A stretch of 64,000 bases of DNA. It comes from Clytia hemisphaerica. Its lineage: Eukaryota > Cnidaria > Hydrozoa > Leptothecata > Clytiidae. The translations under genes and the position numbers were made by a program. Of this stretch, positions 1 through 8,764 are shown one piece after another. The stretch is taken from contig CACVBU010000050.1 of the NCBI GenBank assembly GCA_902728285.1, forward strand, positions 2,876,919 through 2,940,918. The letters are read 5' to 3'. Below the pieces are notes generated by a model, which saw only the letters and a list, made by a program, of their open reading frames with translations, was not told the DNA's origin and did no database searches. The number at the start of each line of letters is the position of its first letter. Position 1 is the first letter of the stretch.

Positions 1-139
1 CATCTCGAAACAAATTTTGGATCTTTCACTTGTTTACAGGATATGTTGCGTAAAAAAGTAGCTTTGATTATCTGCTCAGCTAAAGACATAAAATAAGCTC
101 CTTTATTCCTATAGAAACCTTTAAGGGACGACAATTTTG

Positions 140-430
140 ACAATTGTTAGAAGAGCCATTCAGCACACATTTTTAAAAACTTACAACCGTTTGTGACGAA
201 CGATTTTAAACGATTGTTCAAAAGCATTCGCGGTAAACGGAAAAGCATTCTTCGCGTATGGTTTTATATCTTGAAGTTTTTAGAGCGTTCTTCACGAATG
301 GTTTTCTATAAAAACCGTTCGTCACAAACGGTTTCCCGTTCGTGACGAACGCTTTTATTAAAAAAAATCAAAAGCATTCGTCACGAACGGGTGACCCGTT
401 CATCACGCATGGAAAAGCGTTCGTGTGTCC
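140..430. repeat. Cluster of near-palindromic CGTTCGTGACGAACG motifs
   Basis: The stretch repeats variants of a 15-base near-palindrome (CGTTCGT then ACGAACG) at irregular spacing in both orientations, mixed with AAAGCATTCG and AACGGTTT variants. It could be the end of a foldback or MITE-type element that begins left of the window, or a decayed minisatellite. No coding potential was seen. From about 440 to 773 I see only AT-rich sequence with no recognisable feature. Confidence 0.55.
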
Positions 431-773
431 GAATCGAACGGTTTCTGACCCAGTAGTGCACTGTTAAGCTTTTCGTCTTTTACATTTTTCAAACTTTTAA
501 GCTCTTTAAGCTAAGCTATTTAGGCGACCTTCAAGCGCAGCTGGTTTATTGCCTGTCAGTTGTGGCCATTTTGTTTTCATAGCATGCTTTGGCGGCCATC
601 TAGGATTTTCAGCATGCTTAGGTTAGGTCATCTGGACTTAGATTTTCTCAAACATTTTCAATATTTATTTTAAGACTTAACATTGTCAATCAAATTTATT
701 TCATTTAAATCAATCAATCAAATATTTATTAGTTTATCATATTTCATTTTCAGTTTGAACATACGTCAATCAA

Positions 774-1144
774 CAGGGCCCGCGCCACCGGGGGGGCCGG
801 GGGGGCCATGGCCCCTCCACTTTTTTGCAAAGCAAAATAAAAAATTTCTCTTCACCTAATAATCTTTTTCTTTTCTGTGCGCGTGCCAATAAAAACGTTA
901 GAACCTTTCTAAGAGGGGACAGATGGACACTTAAAAAAGTCTAATTATACTATTTTGTTTTAAAAAAAACAAACTTAACAGTTTTCTTTCAGAAAATCAG
1001 AACAAAAAGGAAGCTGTTTTAGCCAAATAAGACAGGTCAAAATCGAAAATTTTCCGACCCGTCGGCGCAAACCATGGTTGCGCCTCCTTAGTCACTATAT
1101 TTTTTGTTGGCCCCCTCACTTTCAAAATCGTGGAGCGGGCCCTG
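774..1144 (-). mobile_element. 371-bp hAT-like MITE, copy 1
   Basis: The element starts CAGGGCCCGCGCCAC and ends with the inverse of CAGGGCCCGCTCCAC, so the terminal inverted repeats match at 14 of 15 bases. It is flanked by a perfect 5-bp duplication, atcaa (769-773 and 1145-1149). A nearly identical copy of the same length lies inverted at 8338-8708. A CAGGG start with a 5-bp target duplication fits the hAT5 type of the hAT superfamily; that family call is inference. There is no transposase, so it would depend on an enzyme encoded elsewhere. Confidence 0.85.
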
Positions 1145-1195
1145 ATCAATGTTACAAATACCTGTCGCCTGAATCATTGACCCCCTCAACCGCCC

Positions 1196-1740
1196 TTGGG
1201 CAGTCCTCATTTTGACCCTCATATAACAACATTAGGGCTAAGCAAAATCTTCTCCATCTTGATTATGATGAGCTTCTGGTCGAAGTAAATTGTGTGTCCA
1301 TTCATACTCAAAATCTTATAAGAGCGTCAACAACATTGGAAATAAATTGGGCTGGAACCATTTTGAAATCATTCAGCGTGACACTGAGAACGAGGATAAG
1401 GATGTGGATTCCCCACATGCTCCAAAACTCAGAAGAGGCGCTCAGATTAAACTTCCTCTACCAAAAAATGCAGTTTGCTTGAACTACTTCAATTATCGGG
1501 CAGGACAGGCTTGGAATAGACTGCCAAATGAGATTAAAACATCAGACTCATTAGAAAATTTTGAAAGCAAAAATATATTGTTCAATATTCTAATGATTTT
1601 AATATTTTAATTTGTTAGTATTTTTTACTATTCAGTAAATATTAGATTGTCATGTTGGTTTGAATTAGTCTTTTTGTACTATTTTTTGTTTCGTCCAACG
1701 ATAAATAGATAAAGAATAAGTAAAAATAAATAAAAATAAG
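1196..1740 (+). pseudogene. LINE 3' end, reverse transcriptase C-terminal remnant
   Basis: A reading frame at about 1230-1610 ends with the pattern N-Y-F-N-Y-R-A-G-Q-A-W-N-R-L-P-N-E-I-K followed by S-L-E-N-F. This is the usual C-terminus of CR1/Jockey-group LINE ORF2 proteins. A further VSIHTQNL stretch typical of the same region lies in another frame just upstream (about 1290), so the gene is frameshifted. No RT or endonuclease domain remains, showing strong 5' truncation. The copy ends in an A-rich tail of short TAAA-like units near 1700-1740. It is a dead copy. Confidence 0.75.
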
Positions 1741-2052
1741 GTATTGACATTTGTTTTTGTCAATTTTAGTGCATGCAAGAACATCTACATGTTTCTTTTA
1801 TTTTATAAGAAGCATATCTAGGCTTAGAAATTGCAAAAGATTGACCATATTCAAAGTATTTACATTGAGTCGTTCATTTTGAGATTTCGGCTGAGATAAA
1901 AAGCATCTTTCAATCAAACCATCTCCGAGCCACTTTAGATTTTTTGAATAATTGTAAAAACATGTATATATGGTGAAGATCAGAGATCTGGCCTCAAGGA
2001 GAGAAAGTGTTGAAAATACTAAATTAAATAAAGATGAAACATAAAAAGGGAC
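1741..2052. other. Unassigned spacer
   Basis: AT-rich sequence. It has a minus-strand open frame (1798-2199) but no similarity I recognise, and that frame runs into the Harbinger terminal repeat, so it is probably not a gene. Confidence 0.4.
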
Positions 2053-2055
2053 TAA

Positions 2056-3324
2056 AGGCCCTATTTCACGGAGCAATAATGAATGAAGATAAGATAAGAA
2101 TTTATTATTTTTACATTTTGATACATGGTAAATATAACAATAATCAATATCTTTCTGTATTATATTTTCTAAATGTTTTTGAATTGATACACAGAGCAAT
2201 AGTCCTCCTTTACAATAATGGATGAGCAGGAGAAGCTTTGTGCTGCTACTTGTGTAGCTCTTGTGATAGTTTGTTGTGCCGAACTTGTAAAAAGAAAAGT
2301 GAAGAAAAGAAGAAACAGAACGTTATATGGAAAACTTTGATGGAAAAGTATATGTTCTTACCATCCAATCCTGCTGAATGGCTTAAGATCACAAAACAAG
2401 TAGAGGATCGTAGGCCATTCCCTAACTATTTTGGGGCAGCAGATGGGAAGCATATTGCAATTGCCCACCAAAAAGGAAGTGGGTCCGAATTTTACAACTA
2501 CGAAGGTTTCTTCTCCATTGTTCTACTTGCATTTGTTGATCATGATTACAAATTCATTTTTGCAGCTGTTGGCTGCCAAGGGCGTATTAGTAACGGGGGC
2601 GTTTATCAAAATTGTTCCTTCAATAAGGCATTAGAAAACAGTAATCTAGGTATTCCTGAGCCAAGATTACTGCCAAGTTCTAACGATCCCAATTACATCA
2701 ATCATGAATCGATCCCTGTTCCCAATGTATATGTTGGAAATGAGGGTATTCACTGTCTCAAACCTTACAGTCAACAAGGCCTTACACTTAGAAGTCATGT
2801 GTTCAACTATCGTTTATCTCGTTTCCAGAGAGTTACTGAAAATGCATATGGCATTTTGGCAAGTAGAGCTCGCATCTTTTGACCAAAATCCCACTTGATC
2901 CTGACAAGGCTGTAACGATCACTTGTTATTCATAATATGCTTAGGGAACTCTCAACGGACTCTCTTACACCGTAGGGCTTTATCGACGAAGTCAACGAAG
3001 TAACTGAAGCAGCATGGCGTGAGCAAAATTTAGCTGACTTGGCCGGATCCTCGAATTGCAACAAAATAGAAGGAACAACGCATTTAACCGTAGCTAGCCA
3101 AGTTCGAGAACTGAACATGTGTGTTCTATCGATTTTTAATGACTTAAAAAGAAATACAACACAAAACACACTAGCTGAATTATCAAATGAAGGGAGTTCG
3201 ACGTCATCAAGATAATGATTTTATTATTTTAAACTTTGATACACGACACAATAAGATAGGATTATCGTTTCGTGATTATTTTAAATCTTATCTTAATTCA
3301 TTATTGCTCCGTGTAAGAGGGCCT
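2056..3324 (+). mobile_element. PIF-Harbinger DNA transposon, decayed
   Basis: About 40 bp at 2056 (AGGCCCTATTTCACGGAGCA and onward) recur inverted up to 3324. The flanks carry a 3-bp TAA duplication (2053-2055 and 3325-3327), the standard PIF-Harbinger target. The 1.27-kb element encloses one broken transposase on the plus strand. No accessory Myb/SANT gene is visible, so it is either an internally deleted copy or one that has lost its partner gene. Confidence 0.88.
2238..3214 (+). pseudogene. PIF-Harbinger transposase (DDE_Tnp_4), broken
   Basis: The frame 2238-2882 gives about 214 aa of the catalytic half of a HARBI1-type transposase. It contains the first aspartate motif A-A-D-G-K-H (D69), a GRISNGGV block, a VGNEG block, and V-T-E-N-A-Y-G with the expected glutamate. 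Family members normally have D where this copy has N in both SNGG and VGNE, so the middle catalytic aspartate appears lost. After 2882 the C-terminal part (VIHNMLREL, then GFIDEV) continues in another frame with a TAG stop near 2970, ending at about 3214. The N-terminal DNA-binding part is missing or unrecognisable. Two Asp-to-Asn changes, a frameshift and a stop make it inactive. Confidence 0.85.
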
Positions 3325-3327
3325 TAA

Positions 3328-3876
3328 TATTTTTATAATGATACGTTTTTTTCCATTTTTTTCCATTTTTCTAAATATATAAATCAAACCAATCAAACAT
3401 TCTGTCAAGAAATGAGTATTTTATGCGAAAAAGAACCAACAAACCAATAGACATAAAGTTTAAAAAGCCAAGCAGGAAAACAAAACAGCAATCACATAAA
3501 CATCAAAAACCCAACAAATGCAATCTGGAGTTCCCGACTTGCGACAGGCGCAGCGGCTTTAAACATGTTTTAAGGACGTCTAACAATCAGCCTCCCCCAG
3601 ATTCCATAACCCTGAACCGACCCCGCAGTCCAAACAAACTAACATTCATAGAAAAATAAACCGAAACTCGCACACAAACGCAAAGAAACAAAAAAGGGGT
3701 TAAACAACAGACAAAAGAGACAAGAACAAGACAAACGACAAATTTTCAAAAAGTAGGACCAGAACCCGGTTCGACACCTAAAGTCCGAAATGCCGTGCAG
3801 CCGTCCGCACGGGAAAGAACGAAAAAGAAAATGACTGAGAAAACTAACATACAATAGTATTCAGTGCCCTATATCA
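3328..3876 (-). repeat. Low-complexity sequence with a tRNA-like SINE head (about 3735-3845)
   Basis: The minus strand at about 3745-3800 reads CGAACCGGGTTCTGGTCC, which resembles a pol III B box. Upstream on that strand is a CT-rich stretch and a GTGCGGACGGC block. The same B-box-like core, followed by ACTTTTT, recurs on the minus strand at about 11975-12010 and 49705-49745. A shared tRNA-derived SINE head is the simplest reading. Because two of the three copies lie just downstream of Penelope RT remnants, a Penelope 3' region is an alternative. The open frame at 3423-3659 has no recognisable similarity. Confidence 0.4.
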
Positions 3877-4759
3877 TCTATATATTATTAGTATAACGCG
3901 TATGTCATTTTGTTTTCTGTTTTCTGTTTTCTGTCTGTGTGTCACTTTCGATTTCACAAGCAATGTTTTGTTCTCTATTTGTTTTGATTGACAGATCGGA
4001 TAGAGCCTGGTTTAGACTTTATTCAGCCTTTGTTTTGAAATTTAAGGCCCATCTACATTTAGTAATTTTAATTTCTGCCCAGCTTTGCCTGATCCTGTTT
4101 TTCTCTTTTCTTTTGTTTGAAATGTTTTCGAATGTATTTAAAGATCGTATTTATTAATGACATTCGAATTCTTTTCAAAACAAAACAAGTTTTTTTTATT
4201 ATAGAAAAGAACATTTCAAATGTAAATCAAAACATAAAAATTAAAAAGTTTGTCCGTTCGAACAATAACAGCATTCAAAGGGCGATAAAAAGCAAGAGAA
4301 GAAATAAGTCCATCTCTTTCTTCATATAAAAACATTCAAGTGGTTGATACTGTTAAAAACTGTGTACGTCATTTTATTACATGTTTAAATTCGAAAAGTT
4401 ATGACAAGGGTCTAAAAAAAGTAATTTAGAATTGACTTATTTATCTTTTCAAATCTGATAAAAACGGGGATAAAAACAAAGTTGCACTTTCTTTGTGACT
4501 TCCCCGCTTTTTCCTAAAGAATTGTCATTTTTACATTTCACTCCTCTTTACCATGACATTTTCTCAAATTGTCGAAAACTGGACGGCGTATTTAATGCGA
4601 GCGAAGCGAGAAAAAGATCTCCTGGGGAGGGTTAGAGTCAAACTTTGAAGATATCTTTTTGTTCATTTGATCGTTTTTTTAAGCCAGCTTCAACATCCAA
4701 AGGACTTTTAGTGCGTTCAGCTACAGCTTAACCGGCGTGCGACGCCGGGTACCGGCTAG
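3877..4759 (+). mobile_element. Non-autonomous Helitron
   Basis: The right end has a perfect 6-bp stem hairpin (CCGGCG, loop TGCGA, CGCCGG) followed 6 bases later by CTAG at 4756-4759. This is the hairpin-plus-CTRR terminus of Helitrons. The proposed left end is TCTATATATTATTAG at 3877, followed by TTTTCTGT repeats. The flanking bases are A (3876) and T (4760), matching insertion between A and T with no duplication. No Rep/helicase is encoded in this 0.88 kb. The left end is less certain than the right because a second TC lies three bases upstream. Confidence 0.65.
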
Positions 4760-4818
4760 TTTCATATATTACTGTTGCTTTTATTTTTAATCAAAAACGA
4801 AAGTGTAAATTTTGAAAG

Positions 4819-5024
4819 AGGATATTGTTATAACAATAGCATTCAGTTTGAGGTCGTTGTTGTTATTTTCTGCCCGCGCAGTTTGATTATTAGCCCAAGA
4901 GTGTCATTTGGGCCCGACGCGAAGCGGAGGGCGCCAATGGCACTAGAGGGTTAATAATCAAACTGCAAGGGCAGAATTAATGACAACAACGAACGAAAGC
5001 TTAACGCTATTACTATTATTATCC
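4819..5024. repeat. 206-bp foldback hairpin
   Basis: The left arm (4819-4893) and right arm (4950-5024) are imperfect inverse copies. For example CGTTGTTGTTATTTTCTGCC and GCAGTTTGATTATTA on the left are answered by TAATAATCAAACTGC and GACAACAACG on the right. The inner part also folds around the GACGCGAAGCGGA loop. As transcript or single strand it would form one long stem. It is probably a small MITE or snap-back element; no target duplication was found. Confidence 0.7.
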
Positions 5025-5044
5025 ACATCGGACATTCAAACAAC

Positions 5045-5220
5045 GTTTTTTTCTAGCGTCAGCTAGTTTTTTCGCTTCAATGCAATGACTTTAACAAGTT
5101 TTGAGTACCCTTGCGGGCGGGCCGCAAATGACCAAAAAGTGTTTTTTTCTGACGTTAGTTTAGTCTTTTCGCTTCAATGCAACGACTTCAATAAAGTTCC
5201 GAGCGGGCCGCAAATGACGT
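5045..5220. repeat. Two-copy direct repeat, about 95-bp period
   Basis: The blocks at about 5045-5131 and 5143-5220 share GTTTTTTTCT, CGCTTCAATGCAA, CGACTT/TGACTT and GCGGGCCGCAAATGAC in the same order. They are diverged tandem copies directly after the foldback hairpin and may belong to the same element. From 5225 to about 5650 nothing further is recognised, except that TAAAGGGACCCCTCGCTT at 5413-5430 recurs inverted around the Ty3 insertion site at 16.49/27.95 kb. Confidence 0.55.
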
Positions 5221-6018
5221 TATCGCCCTATAACTAGGGAGGTTAATGATATTTCAGCCCTCTGAAGCGCGACGCTTTACTTTTCTCAGCGCGGGTATGA
5301 CTATTTGAGTCATAGAACCTTTCAATACCGCCGTTCGAATCTGTAATGGCTTACTTAAGGACCGCTATATGGATAATAATTAGTTATATATACCGAATTG
5401 TTTTTGGTGGTTAAAGGGACCCCTCGCTTGTTTGTGATCTTTATGAAATCAAATTATATTGGTCCAAAAACCCCTAACAGCATATTCAAAGAACATAAAA
5501 CTTACTGCTAGTTCCTGTAGAGATATCGAAAAATTCCTCTGAAAACAGTATGGCGTCTCCGTCTGACTGAAACCAACACAACCAACCAACACAACCAGGG
5601 CTTATTGGGAGTTCTGAAGCCGATACCGATTCTTCATAAAATTCATATAATTAAAGATGGCGGACGCTGCTACAGAATTAAATGAAATAGAACAACAGAA
5701 CATGGACGACAGTATCAATGACATCGTCGAGATCATCGAAAAAAACAAAGGACAGCCATCAGTTTCCTTTCTCAACAATCTGAAGATAATATATCGTGCA
5801 CCAAAGAAAGTCGCCATTGATTTGTTTGAAAAACACTTGAATGACCTGGACAAACAAACGTACTGAGAGAACAGCTTTTTAATATGTTCATCGACAAATT
5901 TGACGAGGTTACACTTGCAACCAACGGCTTCTCAAAAGTAATTAATGATGTGTCACCAGTTTCAGACCACCTAAGAAACAGGAACAAACCTGCAACAGCC
6001 ATTAAAGACATTGTGACA

Positions 6019-7531
6019 TTTTTTTTTTTTTTTTTCTATGAAGATTTACAGTCCAGGCACACGAGGGCCTCTAAACCGATCTATCGTCTACAATTACAAA
6101 GATCTTGATTCGTAGCGCAATGGATGTTCCATCCATGCCTTGGTTAGTTCTTCTTTGAACGCTTTGATGCTAGTAGCGTTAACAGTCTCTTTTGGTAGCT
6201 GGTTCCATGCTGTCACACATCGATAGTAAAACGACTTGGTCTGGACACCTCTAAATCCATCGTCTGCAAAGTTTGGTATCAGTTCGTAATCGTGAGTTCG
6301 AGATGGACGCACCCTGCGAATAAACTTTCCAACTGTGGTGTCCTTATCGTAGAAGTGCAAGTGTTTGTAGATCTGAACCATGTCTCCGAAGTGTCTTCTG
6401 AATTCGAGAGAAGGCAAGTCAAGTTTTCGTAGGCGCTGCTCGTACGGTAGATTACTTAACCATCTGACCATCCTAGTGGCACGTCATTGAACGCCCTCAA
6501 TTAAGTTGATGTCCTTACGTAGTTTTGGTGACCATACAGATTGGGCATACTCGAGATGAGGCCGGACAAAGGTTGTGTACAGAGTGAAGAAAGTTTTAAG
6601 GCTAAGGTCTTCGAAACCTCTTCTGATGACTCCTAGAATGGAATTAGCTTTATTCACTTGTTTTGATATGTGTTCTTCAAAGGATAAGTCAGAGTCTATC
6701 ACAACACCGAGATCTTTTTCGACGAAGACATGTTCAAGTTGTTCACCTCTAAGCGAATAAGGGTGCGCATGGACAATATTCCAATATTTACCGAGAGTGA
6801 GAACGTGGCACTTATCTGGGTGAAATCTTAATAGCCAATCATTTGACCACTTTTCAAGTTTGTGTATGTCTTGTTGGATAGCCAATGAGTCCTCAATCGA
6901 GTTGACTTCTCTGAAAATCTTCGTGTCGTCAGCAAATAGGAGAATCGAAGACAGCACATTGTCAGGGAGGTCGTTGGTGTAGATAACGAAGAGAAGTGGT
7001 CCCAAAACACTTCCTTGGGGAATACCACTGATAACATCATCCGTCTTAGATAGAGTTTTTAACCTTAACCAATTGTTTTCTGTCAGTCAGAAAAGACTCT
7101 ACCCATCTCAAGATGTTTCCAGATACTCCATATCCTTTCAGCTTTTTAAGTAGACGGCGATAGGGAACAGTATCAAAAGCTTTCGCAAAATCGAAATATA
7201 TAGTGTCAACAACACTTCCGTTAGCTATACTTTCACAGCACTTGTCCAAATAATTTAGGAGTTGTGTGACGGTGGAGCGGCGACTAATGAAACCGTATTG
7301 CTTGTTGGTTAGAAGCTTTTCGTCAGTTAGATGCTTCATAATGTGCTTTCTTATAAATGATTCCATTACCTTACAGACTACTGAAGTCAAACTAACAGGT
7401 CTGTAATTTATCGCAAGGTTTTGGGCACCCTTGTTTTTATAAATTGGAGTCACATGTGCCATCTTCCAATCTTTTGGTATTGTTCCCTCAGACAAGGTCT
7501 TATTCATGATGATAGACAGGGGTTCGGCTTA
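6019..7531 (-). mobile_element. LINE B: 5'-truncated CR1/Jockey-type RT inserted antisense in LINE A ORF1
   Basis: The minus-strand RT begins within the finger region (AEPLSII, then GTIPKDWK and NYRPVSLTS). It contains motif A FDFAKAFDTV, motif B PQGSVLGPLLF, motif C FADDT, and the C-terminal pattern A-W-N-Q-L-P. A 17-base T run at 6019-6035 is its poly(A) tail read on the other strand. The gene changes frame near 7043 and has a TGA at about 6481, where CGA would restore arginine. Its 5' end near 7531 lies mid-domain, so it is a truncated dead insertion. LINE A ORF1 coding resumes on both sides, showing that LINE B arrived later. Confidence 0.85.
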
Positions 7532-8337
7532 GTATTTTTGAAACAAACATACTTCAAGGTTTATCGAGGAATATCCTAAAGCACACTAGTCAACAAGTCA
7601 ACAACACCCTCACCAACCAACCGATCATCAACGATATTAATGCTGAACTCTTGAATAAAGTGAACGCTCTGACAAAAGAACTTACTGAGGTAAAGAATGA
7701 CAACAGAACCCTCAAAAACCATGTGAACGCTCTTGAAAGAAAGATTAACTCACACCTCCTTACCAAACACCCCACCCTCAGCTTCCCCAGCCCACGCAGA
7801 CTTCAAACCGAGCACCAACCAATCAAAGTCGAGTTGAGAACAACATACCTTCTTCAATGATGATTACCGATCTTCAACTGCATCAACTGAACCATCTCGA
7901 CCGTCTCCAGGAGATAACGTGTCCATCGTACAAAGCAAAAGATCCTGTTTTTGGAACGAGAACCGCAAATGACCCTAGCATAATCGGTAACCGCAAACCA
8001 TTTTCACTCTTCGTGGGGGGCTGCAACCTAGACCTTTCGTTGAAGGACGTAGGTTACATTGTAAACAGTGAAATCGGAATTAAAGTGTTGGATATCACCC
8101 AAGTCAAACGAAATAGCCACAACCAATCGTTCAAAATTGACATCGAGTCACGAGAGAAAGACCAAGCTCTCAAGCCTGACACATGGGTTGAAGGGCCCAT
8201 AGTGAGACCATTCAGATAAAGAAAAACCATGACTGATCGACCTTTCAACCAGTATCAAAACCACAGACATAACCCACCATCAAACAATAACCGAACCCGA
8301 AACCAGAATGGAAACCGATATCGATTTAACCTACAAG

Positions 8338-8708
8338 CAGGGCCCGCTCCACGATTTTGAAAGTGAGGGGGCCAACAAAAAATATAGTGACTAAGGAGGC
8401 GCAACCATGGTTTGCGCCGACGGGTCGGAAAATTTTCGATTTTGACCTGTCTTATTTGGCTAAAACAGCTTCCTTTTTGTTCTGATTTTCTGAAAGAAAA
8501 CTGTTAAGTTTGTTTTTTTTAAAACAAAATAGTATAATTAGACTTTTTTAAGTGTCCATCTGTCCCCTCTTAGAAAGGTTCTAACGTTTTTATTGGCACG
8601 CGCACAGAAAAGAAAAAGATTATTAGGTGAAGAGAAATTTTTTATTTTGCTTTGCAAAAAAGTGGAGGGGCCATGGCCCCCCCGGCCCCCCCGGTGGCGC
8701 GGGCCCTG
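8338..8708 (+). mobile_element. 371-bp hAT-like MITE, copy 2
   Basis: Same family and identical length as the element at 774-1144 but in the opposite orientation, with a different perfect 5-bp duplication, acaag (8333-8337 and 8709-8713). The sequences are almost identical by eye, implying recent movement. It sits in the 3' part of LINE A ORF1 just before ORF2. It has no coding capacity of its own. Confidence 0.88.
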
Positions 8709-8764
8709 ACAAGCCCCCAATTTCGCCCATCCCAACAGATATGAATACCTAGACAACGAACTTT

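Noticed and set aside
1798-2199. 133-aa minus-strand frame
   Set aside because: It overlaps the Harbinger terminal repeat and has no recognisable domain.
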